From contig URJI01000013.1 of assembly GCA_900548215.1 (NCBI GenBank), positions 1 to 37,973 of the forward strand: DNA of 37,973 nucleotides. The letters are read 5' to 3'. Position numbers and translations under genes: made by a program. Positions 1 through 7,677 of the stretch are shown one piece after another; position 1 is the first letter of the stretch; every line of letters begins with the position of its first letter. The notes below the pieces were generated by a model. That model saw only the letters and a program-made list of their open reading frames with translations, was not told the DNA's origin and did not search any database. The DNA comes from an uncultured Coprococcus sp. Its GTDB lineage: Bacteria; Bacillota; Clostridia; Lachnospirales; Lachnospiraceae.

Positions 1-575
1 ATAGGGAGAAAATGATTGCCGATAAAATTTCTCGTTTGGAACATATTCGCATACGGACAGTATGACTTTTCGTTCTTCGATCATGTCATAAGCAAGGCAA
101 AGGAGAAGGGGCTTCATGTGATATTCGGTATGGGGCGGACAGAAGGAGCCTATAGCTCCGCATGAGATCGCTTTCAGCCTGGATCATATGTGAGGCCTCA
201 AGGGGCAGAACTTTTGGATAACCGAGGCTATCATGGGTGCACAGGGACATGATCGAGGTGAGTGATGCTGAGGTTCTCTATACATACGGAGATACCTTCT
301 ATGATAAGTTTGTTGCGGTCACAAGAAAGTCTCAGGGACAAGGCATGGTATATTATGTTGCGTGCAGTCTGGATGAGGCGGCCATGAAACTTGTGATGGG
401 CAGGATCATGGAGGACAATTCCATACGCGGCGATGTCACAGAGGATGGTGTTGAGGTCTGCTATAGAGGTGATGACTTATCAATAATCCGCGTGGTTATG
501 AACCATACTGGTGAGGAAAGACGCTATGGCGATACTGTGTTTGCTCCGTACGAAAGTCGTATTGACAGAGTATAA
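1..575 (+). pseudogene. GH42 beta-galactosidase remnant
   Basis: Three pieces of one glycoside hydrolase family 42 enzyme survive in different frames. About 58-165 reads GQYDFSFFDHVISKAKEKG followed by LHVIFGMGR, the barrel segment GH42 usually shows as EGxYDFSFLDxVI. About 179-256 reads LDHM, a stop, then GLKGQNFWITEAIMGAQG, which matches the region carrying the nucleophile Glu (WxxE). From 237 an open frame of 112 codons (GTG 237, or ATG 249) matches the C-terminal beta domain: YTYGDTFYDKFVAVTR, GMVYYVA, NHTGEE. Hundreds of codons between the barrel start and the nucleophile are gone, and there are in-frame stops and a frame change. The gene is therefore dead. The 112-residue frame is probably not a real protein, although it could still be translated. 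The 5' end may lie before the window. Confidence 0.8.
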
Positions 576-607
576 ATACTGAAAGCTTGATATTTGCTTA
601 ATTATAT

Positions 608-650
608 AAAATACGGTTGCTTATTAGTTCATTAAGCGGCCGTATTTTTT
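608..650 (+). terminator. Rho-independent terminator
   Basis: AAATACGG pairs with CCGTATTT, and the flanking TTGCTTA pairs with TAAGCGG through G-U pairs; a T run follows. It closes the degraded GH42 locus, so the next gene is transcribed separately. Confidence 0.75.
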
Positions 651-656
651 GTTTAT

Positions 657-666
657 GTGTTATAAT
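657..666 (+). promoter_or_regulatory. Possible extended -10 promoter of the epimerase gene
   Basis: TATAAT at 661-666 is preceded by TGT, giving an extended -10. No good -35 lies 17 bases upstream, where the preceding terminator sits. A small hairpin (TTAGCC 706-711, GGCTAA 717-722) lies in the leader just before the ribosome site. Confidence 0.35.
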
Positions 667-738
667 GTAATGCAGATGCATAACATTTGTTTTTGAAAAA
701 TATAATTAGCCTTACTGGCTAAAGTACAGGAGGAAATC

Positions 739-1611
739 ATGGGTATTGTTGAATTAAAAAATGATAAGATCGCTATAAAGGTGAATACTCACGGCGCTGA
801 GCTTGTGAGCCTGAAGAGTATCGAGACAGACAGAGAATACATGTGGTGCGGTGATGCTGAGTATTGGGGAAGAGTTTCTCCTGTGCTGTTTCCATTTGTG
901 GGAAAGCTTGAAGGACAGCGTTACAGACATAACGGGGTGGTTTATGAGAATATACCTCAGCACGGATTTGCAAGGGACAGCGAGTTTGTATTGGCTGGCC
1001 AGACTGGTGATACACTGCTGTTTGTGCTTGAGAAGAATGATACATGGCAGAAGAGCTATCCGTTTGATTTCAGTCTTTGTATAGGATACAGACTTGAAGG
1101 TTCATCTGTACATGTTATGTGGACCGTTGTGAATGAGGGAACTGACAAGATTCATTTTTCTATCGGTGCCCATCCTGCATTTGCATGTGAGGGAGGCATC
1201 GGCGGTTATTCTCTGGATATGCACACAGGTAAGAACGAGATTGAATGTGGTCTTTTGACAGCAAATGGAGTTCTTGGAGATAGAACAGTTACGCACAGAT
1301 TGACAGATGGAGTCTTAAAGCTGCGTGATGAGATGTTTGATGAGGATGCCCTGATCATGGATGGTAAGGGTATAAATACGATTACATTAAGGAACACATC
1401 TGATGCGCCGGTTTTGCAGTTGAGATTTGATGTGCCGCAGATAGGCATATGGTCTCCTGCAAAGAAACATGCGCCATTTGTCTGCATAGAGCCTTGGTTT
1501 GGCAGGTGTGACCGCGAGGGATATGACGGAGATCTGGCGGACCGTGAGTATTCAAACAGTCTTGAGGCTGGCCATTCGTTCAGCAAGGAGTATGTCATCG
1601 ACATACTATAA
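739..1611 (+). CDS. Aldose 1-epimerase family protein (LacX-like)
   Basis: Protein of 290 residues of the galactose mutarotase-like superfamily (COG2017), closest in style to the LacX group, which interconverts anomers of aldoses in the cytoplasm. Visible family marks are LFPFVGKLEG near residue 50, QHGFARD near 75 (a conserved His), SIGAHPAF near 140 (second His) and CIEPWFGRCD near 250, where the Glu is the expected catalytic base. AGGAGG at 729-734 stands five bases before the ATG, which fixes the start. The gene sits alone between two terminators. It lies directly after a dead beta-galactosidase gene, so it may once have served galactoside use. The true sugar substrate cannot be read from sequence. 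Confidence 0.85.
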   Translation: MGIVELKNDKIAIKVNTHGAELVSLKSIETDREYMWCGDAEYWGRVSPVLFPFVGKLEGQRYRHNGVVYENIPQHGFARDSEFVLAGQTGDTLLFVLEKNDTWQKSYPFDFSLCIGYRLEGSSVHVMWTVVNEGTDKIHFSIGAHPAFACEGGIGGYSLDMHTGKNEIECGLLTANGVLGDRTVTHRLTDGVLKLRDEMFDEDALIMDGKGINTITLRNTSDAPVLQLRFDVPQIGIWSPAKKHAPFVCIEPWFGRCDREGYDGDLADREYSNSLEAGHSFSKEYVIDIL

Positions 1612-1664
1612 TGGAAAACATATCATGTGTCAGATTAAGATATAGCAGAATATAATTTGTAAGT

Positions 1665-1706
1665 AGGGCGGGACATCCCATTGGTGAGATGTCCCGCCCT
1701 GTTTGT
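1665..1706 (+). terminator. Rho-independent terminator
   Basis: Perfect 12-bp stem GGGCGGGACATC (1666-1677) with GATGTCCCGCCC (1688-1699), then GTTTGTT. It ends the epimerase transcript. Confidence 0.85.
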
Positions 1707-1793
1707 TATGTTTCATATACATTAATGTAAAATCTATGTAAAAGGTGCCTGACCCCATTGTTGTTCCTTTTTGTAGAGTGCTGAAAATACTAC

Positions 1794-1822
1794 TTGACAT
1801 ATAATACTATGCGACGTATAGT
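1794..1822 (+). promoter_or_regulatory. Promoter of the PadR operon
   Basis: TTGACA (1794-1799), 17-base spacer, TATAGT (1817-1822). The start codon is at 1843, so the leader is short. Confidence 0.6.
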
Positions 1823-1824
1823 AT
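1804..1824. promoter_or_regulatory. Putative PadR operator
   Basis: Arms ATACTAT (1804-1810) and ATAGTAT (1818-1824) are perfect inverted repeats around CGACG, and they cover the -10 box. Placement just upstream of a padR-type gene suggests self-repression. This is inference from position and symmetry; no family consensus was tested. Confidence 0.5.
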
Positions 1825-1842
1825 ACTGCGTAAGGAGGTATA

Positions 1843-2166
1843 GTGATGGATATACAATTGAAAAGAGGAATGCTCGATGTATGTGTGCTTGCGGCCATCA
1901 AGGATGAGGATTCCTATGGATATCAGATCATCAAAGACATGAAGCCGTATGTGACCATATCGGAATCTACGCTTTATCCTATACTCAGAAGGCTGGAAGC
2001 AGGAGCGTTGCTCACTGTTCATTCTGTGGAACACAATGGTAGACTCAGAAAGTATTATCATATAACAGATGCCGGAAGAGCCAGGATAGAAGAGTTCAAG
2101 GAAGAGTGGAAGGAACTGGAATCTATATATAGATTTATAGTGAAGGAGGAAGTCAGAGATGAATAA
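1843..2166 (+). CDS. PadR family transcriptional regulator
   Basis: A 107-residue winged-helix repressor of the short PadR type. Marks are the start KRGMLDVCVLAAIKDEDSYGY, the recognition region ISESTLYPILRRLEAGALL and the wing LRKYYHITDAGRARIEEF. AAGGAGG lies just before the ATG. The stop overlaps the next gene by 8 bases, so it is translationally coupled to the HAAS protein. PadR / HAAS (DUF1700) / DUF4097 trios are common in Clostridia. The regulator probably represses this operon through the palindrome at 1804-1824. The inducing signal is unknown but may be membrane or cell-wall stress, judging by the partner proteins. Confidence 0.9.
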   Translation: MMDIQLKRGMLDVCVLAAIKDEDSYGYQIIKDMKPYVTISESTLYPILRRLEAGALLTVHSVEHNGRLRKYYHITDAGRARIEEFKEEWKELESIYRFIVKEEVRDE

Positions 2167-2752
2167 AGAGGAATATCTTGATGCGATAAGAGACAGAATC
2201 AGTGCGATGCCGGCTGATGATATCAACAGGTTTATGGATTACTACAGTGAGATGATAGATGACCGCATGGAGGATGGCCTTTCAGAGGATGAGGCTGTTG
2301 CGGATATGGGATCACCTGATGCAGCAGTGGAGCAGATACTTGAGGAGATGCCTCTCACGAAGCTTGTGAAGGAGAAGATCAAGCCAAAGCATGAGCTTAA
2401 GGCGTGGGAAGTTGTACTCATTGTTCTTGGCTCCCCGGTGTGGATTCCGCTTCTTATTACGGCGGCGGTATTGCTGCTTACTCTGTGGATAGTAGCATTT
2501 GCACTTCTTATTTCATTCTACGCAGTTGTGCTCAGCTTTGTGGTGGCGGGAATATGCGGACTGATATGCACCATACCACTGTTCATAGCCAACAGCCCGT
2601 ACACAGCAGTTCTCATGCTTGGTGCAGCGCTCATCGGCATAGGAATCGCGATACTGTTTGTTGTATCGGTTAAGCCTGTTACAGTTGGAATATTTAAAGT
2701 CTGCAAGGCCAGTGTGAATGGTATAAAGAGAATGTTTGTAAAGGAGAAATAG
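2159..2752 (+). CDS. HAAS/DUF1700 membrane protein
   Basis: A 197-residue protein. Residues 1-80 form the helical HAAS-type domain: MNKEEYLDAIRDRISAMP, DYYSEMIDDRMEDGLSEDEA and VADMGSPDAAVEQIL are typical. Residues about 85-170 hold three or four hydrophobic segments, and the tail is basic. HAAS domains are thought to pair with PadR-type regulators encoded next door, and here the two genes overlap by 8 bases. The protein probably links an envelope signal to the regulator, which is inference. A two-base gap separates it from the DUF4097 gene. Confidence 0.85.
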   Translation: MNKEEYLDAIRDRISAMPADDINRFMDYYSEMIDDRMEDGLSEDEAVADMGSPDAAVEQILEEMPLTKLVKEKIKPKHELKAWEVVLIVLGSPVWIPLLITAAVLLLTLWIVAFALLISFYAVVLSFVVAGICGLICTIPLFIANSPYTAVLMLGAALIGIGIAILFVVSVKPVTVGIFKVCKASVNGIKRMFVKEK

Positions 2753-2754
2753 GC

Positions 2755-3699
2755 ATGAGTAGAACAAAGAAAGCTGTTATAGCTGCATCAATTATGATTG
2801 TGGCGGGTATTATAATCGTGATCTCCGCATTTGCTGTAAATGGATTCAGATGGCCAAATGTGACTGTGAATCTGGCACACATGACATCGGAGCCGGTTAA
2901 CTACATAAAAAAGACTGTTGATATAAAAGATAAATTCAGTTCCATTGAAATAAAGAGTGCGTCGGATGTGGATGTTGCTGTGAAGAAGGCGAGTGGAGAT
3001 ACAAGTTATGTGGAGTATTATGACTGTGAGAATCTGACACATCATGTAGATGTATCAGATGGTGTGCTCAGGATAACCGCAGATGACAGCAGAAACGTTG
3101 CATTTAACGTTTCCATCGGATTGTATACAGGAGCATGGCCGTCCGTGACGGTGTATCTGGCTGGTACGGAGTACGATGATCTGAAGATTGTGACCAGCAG
3201 CGGTGATATTGATATGGAATATTATCTTTTAGTGGGCAATATCGATATAGAGGCATCCAGCGGCGATGTGACTGTAAATGGGGCAAATTCAGACACACTG
3301 ACGATTGCGACCAGGAGCGGTAATATTAAGATTGACAGTGCGTCATCAAAGGATACAAGAATATCTGCAAACAGTGGTGATGTCAGTTTAGGGGATGTGG
3401 TGACGGATAATGTTGATCTGAAGACCTCCAGTGGCAATATCACATCTGGCAGCATAAAGGCAAAACGTATAAACGGTCGTGCATCGAGCGGTGACGTAAT
3501 GATCAGAGACTGTGATGCTTCTGAGATTAATATCATGACAAAAAGTGGTGATGTATCGATTGGCATTGGTTCAGAAATGAAGTATGAATACACTACAAAG
3601 ACGTCCAGCGGAGATGTGAATGTTCCGGATTCGGTCAAGGGTGCGGATGGAAAGTGTAATATCGAGACAAGCAGCGGAGATATTGATGTTACCCAGTAA
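2755..3699 (+). CDS. DUF4097 beta-repeat surface protein
   Basis: A 314-residue protein. A single hydrophobic helix at about residues 7-30 (a signal anchor without an obvious lipobox) precedes a region built of short repeats. At least nine copies of [TA]xSG[DN][IV] occur from about residue 145 to the end (for example TSSGDIDM, ASSGDVTV, ANSGDVSL), the signature of DUF4097 right-handed beta-helix-like proteins. It is expected on the outer face of the membrane. It closes the PadR-HAAS operon two bases after the HAAS gene. No catalytic residues are recognisable; a sensing or scaffold role is inferred from the operon. Confidence 0.85.
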   Translation: MSRTKKAVIAASIMIVAGIIIVISAFAVNGFRWPNVTVNLAHMTSEPVNYIKKTVDIKDKFSSIEIKSASDVDVAVKKASGDTSYVEYYDCENLTHHVDVSDGVLRITADDSRNVAFNVSIGLYTGAWPSVTVYLAGTEYDDLKIVTSSGDIDMEYYLLVGNIDIEASSGDVTVNGANSDTLTIATRSGNIKIDSASSKDTRISANSGDVSLGDVVTDNVDLKTSSGNITSGSIKAKRINGRASSGDVMIRDCDASEINIMTKSGDVSIGIGSEMKYEYTTKTSSGDVNVPDSVKGADGKCNIETSSGDIDVTQ

Positions 3700-3731
3700 A
3701 CTGTAACTGAATACTTTTGAAAGTTGCTACA

Positions 3732-3766
3732 AGGCAGGTTTTCCTTATATGGGAAGACCTGTCTTG
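3732..3766 (+). terminator. Probable terminator of the PadR operon
   Basis: AAGGCAGGTTTTCC pairs with GGAAGACCTGTCTT (two G-U pairs) around a seven-base loop. The T tract after it is weak (GTCCTTTAT). Confidence 0.5.
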
Positions 3767-3830
3767 TCCTTTATCCGGGTATGGTTAAAGTTAATTGATG
3801 AAATAAACTGTCGGTAATGGCCTCTGCTTA

Positions 3831-3859
3831 TTGTGGATTTCAGTTAAAAATGGTATCTT
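3831..3859 (+). promoter_or_regulatory. Possible promoter of the PrsW-like gene
   Basis: TTGTGG (3831-3836), 17-base spacer, TATCTT (3854-3859). It is a weak match, but it is the best seen in the 207-base gap. Confidence 0.35.
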
Positions 3860-3906
3860 TAATATGTATATATTTGTACAGAAGAAAATATCAGGGGGAG
3901 TAAAGA

Positions 3907-5061
3907 ATGAGTGCATTTGCATTGAGACTTGCAGTATTGCCTTCCGTGCTGCTACTGTTATTTGTAGTTGGAAGAAATAAGAATAGCAGGGATCCGATGA
4001 AATTGCTTGTGTGGCTTGCAGTTCTTGGGGCGGTCAGCACTATACCCGCAGTTGTAGTGGAATTGCTTGGAGACGGATTGTTATATTACATGGGACTGGA
4101 ATCCGGAACGGGGGTTTATGAGCTGGTCAACTGCTTCTTTATAGTGGCGATGATCGAGGAGTTGGGCAAATTCGTTGGAATGATCATACTTACATGGAAT
4201 AACAAGAACTTTGACCACAGCTATGATGGCGTTATATATGGTGTGTGTTCATCACTTGGATTTGCTACATTGGAGAATATCCTGTATGTATTTCAGGGAG
4301 GAATAGGACTTGGAATCCTGAGGGCTGTGACAGCAATTCCTCTTCACTGTTCATGCGGTGTTGTCATGGGATATTTTTATTCAAAGGCGAGAGAGAATGC
4401 GAACAATGGCGAGGGTGCAGCAGGCAATATGCTGATTTCGTACTTAAGTGCCATGGGAATACACGGACTGTATGATTTTGTATTGTCGGTCGATGACACT
4501 AGCGTTATACTGTGCATACTAGTCCTGCTCCTGTTGGTGGCCCTCATGCTCCTGCTCATATCTTATGCGGCCAAGAATGACCATATAATAACGGTAAATC
4601 CTGTCTGGGTGAATCCGTACAATTTCAGATATATACCGATGCGCGGATATAATCAGCCAAATATGTATGGCCAGAACATGCAGTACAATCAGCCAGATAT
4701 GTATGGCCAGAACATGCAGTACAATCAACCAGATGTGTATGGTCAGAACATGCAGTACAATATTAAGCCAAATGCATACAGCCAGTGGCCGGGGCAGTAC
4801 AATGGGCAGCAGAGCGGCTACGTCCAGCAGCCACAGTATGGCCAGCAGTATAATCAGCAGAGCAGTTATAGACAGCAGCCACAGTATGGCCAGCAGTATA
4901 ATCAGCAGAGCGGTTATAGACAGCAGCCACAGTGCGGCCAGCAGTATAATCAACAGAGCGGTTACAGTCAGCAGCCACAGTACGGCTATCAGTATAACCG
5001 GCAAACTGGTTGCGGTCAGCAGCCGCAGTATGATTCGCAGAATAGATACAGACAGCAATGA
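3907..5061 (+). CDS. PrsW family intramembrane metalloprotease with Gln/Tyr repeat tail
   Basis: A 384-residue protein. Residues 1-220 are a multi-pass membrane domain with the PrsW marks: EELGKF at 84-89 (paired acidic residues plus Lys), a conserved His in PLHCSCGVVMGYFY, and HGLYDF near 182. PrsW cleaves anti-sigma factors such as RsiW in Bacillus; the substrate here is unknown. Residues about 248-384 are a low-complexity cytoplasmic or surface tail of two repeat types: three 12-residue units (YNQPxMYGQNMQ) and four 16-residue units (YGQQYNQQSGYRQQPQ). The start follows GGGGG at 3894-3898. It reads towards pyrC with a 27-base gap and no terminator between, so the two may share a transcript. 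Confidence 0.8.
   Translation: MSAFALRLAVLPSVLLLLFVVGRNKNSRDPMKLLVWLAVLGAVSTIPAVVVELLGDGLLYYMGLESGTGVYELVNCFFIVAMIEELGKFVGMIILTWNNKNFDHSYDGVIYGVCSSLGFATLENILYVFQGGIGLGILRAVTAIPLHCSCGVVMGYFYSKARENANNGEGAAGNMLISYLSAMGIHGLYDFVLSVDDTSVILCILVLLLLVALMLLLISYAAKNDHIITVNPVWVNPYNFRYIPMRGYNQPNMYGQNMQYNQPDMYGQNMQYNQPDVYGQNMQYNIKPNAYSQWPGQYNGQQSGYVQQPQYGQQYNQQSSYRQQPQYGQQYNQQSGYRQQPQCGQQYNQQSGYSQQPQYGYQYNRQTGCGQQPQYDSQNRYRQQ
4648..4755 (+). repeat. Three 36-bp in-frame tandem repeats
   Basis: Units at 4648-4683, 4684-4719 and 4720-4755 encode YNQP[ND][MV]YGQNMQ. They differ by a few bases, so the array is prone to slippage and copy-number change. Confidence 0.9.
4837..5028 (+). repeat. Four 48-bp in-frame tandem repeats
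   Basis: Units begin at 4837, 4885, 4933 and 4981 and encode variants of YGQQYNQQSGYRQQPQ. Similarity falls towards the last unit. All lie inside the tail of the PrsW-like gene. Confidence 0.9.
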
Positions 5062-5088
5062 AAAAATTATATAGAGGAGAACAGACAA

Positions 5089-6378
5089 ATGTTATTGATA
5101 AAGAATGGAAGAGTCGTTGATCCGGTCACCCGGACAGATGAAGTCATGGATGTGCTCATCGACGGCAATCACATAGTTAAGACAGGATACGATCTGGAGG
5201 CAGAGGGAACGGAGGTCATCGATGCAGATGGGCTGGTAGTAGCACCGGGGCTGGTAGATACACATGTACATTTCCGTGATCCTGGGTTCACATATAAAGA
5301 GGATATAGAGACAGGTGCCGCTGCTGCTGCAAGAGGCGGGTTCACTATGGTGGTTTGCATGGCAAATACAAAGCCTGCGGTTGACAACATTGAAACACTT
5401 AAATATATACAGGATAAAGGTGCAAAGACCGGGATACATGTAGTCCAGACAGCTACAGTTACGAAGAACCTTGAGGGAAAAGAACTTGTGGATATGGACA
5501 GTCTTGCATCTGCGGGGGCAGCAGGATTTACCGATGATGGAATTCCTATCATGGATGAGAAACTGTTAGTTGACGCGATGAATAAGGCAAAGGAACTGGA
5601 TCTGCCTATAAGTCTTCATGAGGAAGATCCGACGTTCATAGACCAGCCTGGTGTCAATCAGGGTAAAGTGTCAGAGAAACTTGGCTACGGCGGTGCGTCT
5701 TGTACGGCAGAGGATGTGATGGTTGCCAGAGATTGTGTCCTTGCACTTCATACAGGGGCGTCTGTGTGCATACAGCATATCAGTTCAGGTAATTCTGTTG
5801 ATATCGTGAGAACTGCAAAGAAGCTAGGTGCAGATATTCACGCAGAGGCGACACCTCACCATTTCACTCTGATAGAAGATGCCGTACTCAAATATGGCAC
5901 TCTTGCAAGGATGAATCCTCCGCTTAGGACGGAGAAGGACAGACGCAAGATCATAGAGGGGATACAGGACGGAACTATAGATATGATAGTTACTGATCAC
6001 GCACCTCACAGCAAAGAGGAGAAGGCCAGAACTCTTGATAAGGCACCGAGTGGCATCACAGGACTTGAGACATCGCTTGCACTTGGAATATATTCTCTTG
6101 TACAGCCGGGGTATATATCACTTATGAAGCTGATGGAACTTATGAGCAGGAATCCTGCTGAATTTTATCGTATGGAACCTGGAAAGATCGCAGAGGGTGC
6201 TCCAGCGGATCTGATCATATTTGGTGAGAATGAGATGTGGACAGTGGACAGTTTTGCATCAAAGGCTGTGAACAGTCCATTTGCAGGCTGGACGCTTCCG
6301 GGTAAGGTACACTACACCATATGCGGAGGTAAGATAGTGTATGATGCAGATGTGTACGATGAGTCACATGCTAAATAA
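5089..6378 (+). CDS. pyrC: Dihydroorotase, class I
   Basis: A 429-residue cyclic amidohydrolase that converts carbamoyl-aspartate to dihydroorotate, third step of UMP synthesis, in the cytoplasm. Metal-site marks are DTHVHFRDPG at 58-67, the GAAAAARGGFT segment, HEEDP near 180, HISSG near 232 and TDHAPHS near 305. Length and motifs match the Bacillus-type (class I) enzyme. The start has GAGGAGA eight to thirteen bases upstream. The rest of the pathway in this window (pyrF, K, D, E) lies 13 kb downstream. No pyrB, carAB or pyrR is in the window, so pyrC is detached from the usual pyr operon. Confidence 0.95.
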   Translation: MLLIKNGRVVDPVTRTDEVMDVLIDGNHIVKTGYDLEAEGTEVIDADGLVVAPGLVDTHVHFRDPGFTYKEDIETGAAAAARGGFTMVVCMANTKPAVDNIETLKYIQDKGAKTGIHVVQTATVTKNLEGKELVDMDSLASAGAAGFTDDGIPIMDEKLLVDAMNKAKELDLPISLHEEDPTFIDQPGVNQGKVSEKLGYGGASCTAEDVMVARDCVLALHTGASVCIQHISSGNSVDIVRTAKKLGADIHAEATPHHFTLIEDAVLKYGTLARMNPPLRTEKDRRKIIEGIQDGTIDMIVTDHAPHSKEEKARTLDKAPSGITGLETSLALGIYSLVQPGYISLMKLMELMSRNPAEFYRMEPGKIAEGAPADLIIFGENEMWTVDSFASKAVNSPFAGWTLPGKVHYTICGGKIVYDADVYDESHAK

Positions 6379-6410
6379 ATAGTCTCGCCTTAAGGCGGAT
6401 TCGGAGATGG

Positions 6411-6698
6411 ATGATTGATATGGAAAAAGAGAGAAGACATTATGTATTTCGCGGCAGTGTCCAGGGTGTAGGTTTCAGGTATAGAGCTTCGCATGCGGCT
6501 TCGATGTATGGTGTTACCGGATGGGTGTGCAACAGGTATGACGGGTCGGTTGAGATGGAAGCCCAGGGGCAGCCGGAGGCCATAGACCAGATGGTTGCTT
6601 TGCTCAGGCGTGACAGATATATCTTTATAGAGGATATGGATGTCAGAGGCATTCCAGTACAGGAAGACAGCGGATTTCATATCAGATCGGGCTGGTAG
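6411..6698 (+). CDS. acyP: Acylphosphatase
   Basis: A 95-residue alpha/beta enzyme that hydrolyses carboxyl-phosphate bonds of acylphosphates. The two conserved catalytic features are present: the phosphate loop GSVQGVGFRYRA with its Arg, and GWVCNRYDGSVEMEAQG with the Asn. The ATG at 6411 lies four bases after GGAG; an ATG at 6420 in the same frame would have a longer gap, so the true protein may lack three residues. It is 32 bases after pyrC and 24 before the CobW-like gene, so all three are probably one transcript. A short CGCC/GGCG hairpin at 6386-6397 sits in the gap after pyrC but has no T tract. Confidence 0.9.
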   Translation: MIDMEKERRHYVFRGSVQGVGFRYRASHAASMYGVTGWVCNRYDGSVEMEAQGQPEAIDQMVALLRRDRYIFIEDMDVRGIPVQEDSGFHIRSGW

Positions 6699-6722
6699 AT
6701 CTTATTATAAGGAGTGACAACA

Positions 6723-7655
6723 TTGGTTAAAATAGATTTGATAACCGGATTTCTTGGTTCTGGGAAAACGACATTTATAAAAAAATATGCAGATTATCTT
6801 GTGAGGCAGGGGCAGAATATAGGAATTCTTGAGAACGATTATGGTGCAGTGAATGTGGATATGATGCTTCTTCAGGATGTCATGGGAGAGAATTGTCATG
6901 CGGAGATGGTTGCAGGAGGATGCGGTGAAGACTGCCACAAGAGGCGCTTCAAGACAAAACTCATAGCTATGGCCATGAGCGGATATGACAGGGTTATAGT
7001 GGAGCCGTCAGGTATATTTGATATTGATGAGTTTTTCGACGTGCTGCATGAGGAGCCGCTTGACAGGTGGTATGAAGTTGGAAATATCATCACTATAGTT
7101 GAGGCTGAGCTTGAGAAGAATATGAGCAGACAGTCGAGGTATGTACTTGCATCTGAGGCTGCCAATTGCGGAGTTCTGGTTATGAGTAAAGTTGATGGAG
7201 TGCCAAGTGAGGATATAAATTCAACAATCAGCTATGTGAATAGTACACTCGATGAATTTCAGTGTAAGAGGCGATTTGGCGACGACGTGATGATAAAGAA
7301 CTGGGATGAATTGACGGATGACGATTTTGCAGAATTGATGAGATCAGGATATAAATTGAATGATTTTATCAAGGAATGGTTTAAGCAGAGCGATGTATAT
7401 AACTCTGTTTATATCATGAACAAGAATGTTCCGGAAAGTAAACTTGAGGGAATCGTTCATGATATATTTGCAGATGATAAATGTGGTGAGGTGTTCAGAA
7501 TAAAGGGATTTTCAAGATCAGACAGAAATACCTGGATAGAGATAAATGCAACCAGTCAGAAGACGGAGATAAGACCGATAGAGAATGGACAGGATATAAT
7601 CATAGTGATAGGTTCTGATTTGAATGAGGCGGGTATTATGAAGTATTTTGAGTGA
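6723..7655 (+). CDS. CobW/CobW-like P-loop GTPase with a CxxxCH motif
   Basis: About 310 residues. The P-loop GFLGSGKTT (9-17) and the SKVD guanine-binding motif place it in the CobW/COG0523 G3E GTPases, which deliver or insert metals. The usual CxCC metal motif is replaced by GGCGEDCHKRRF (C67, C71, H72), a family variant. The C-terminal region is about 100 residues. I chose TTG 6723 because AAGGAG at 6709-6714 is eight bases before it. The GTG at 6714 overlaps that ribosome site. The next gene starts 22 bases after the stop. The metal client is unknown; none of the neighbours is an obvious metalloenzyme except pyrC, a zinc enzyme. Confidence 0.8.
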   Translation: MVKIDLITGFLGSGKTTFIKKYADYLVRQGQNIGILENDYGAVNVDMMLLQDVMGENCHAEMVAGGCGEDCHKRRFKTKLIAMAMSGYDRVIVEPSGIFDIDEFFDVLHEEPLDRWYEVGNIITIVEAELEKNMSRQSRYVLASEAANCGVLVMSKVDGVPSEDINSTISYVNSTLDEFQCKRRFGDDVMIKNWDELTDDDFAELMRSGYKLNDFIKEWFKQSDVYNSVYIMNKNVPESKLEGIVHDIFADDKCGEVFRIKGFSRSDRNTWIEINATSQKTEIRPIENGQDIIIVIGSDLNEAGIMKYFE

Positions 7656-7677
7656 TCATGGAAATGGAGATATTTAT

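Noticed and set aside
4519..5088. 189-codon minus-strand frame full of Leu/Ile repeats
   Set aside because: It is the mirror of the Gln/Tyr repeat region of the PrsW-like gene; the repeats come from the coding strand.
6386..6397. CGCCTTAAGGCG hairpin after pyrC as a terminator
   Set aside because: The stem is only four GC pairs plus AT with no T tract, so readthrough to acyP is expected.
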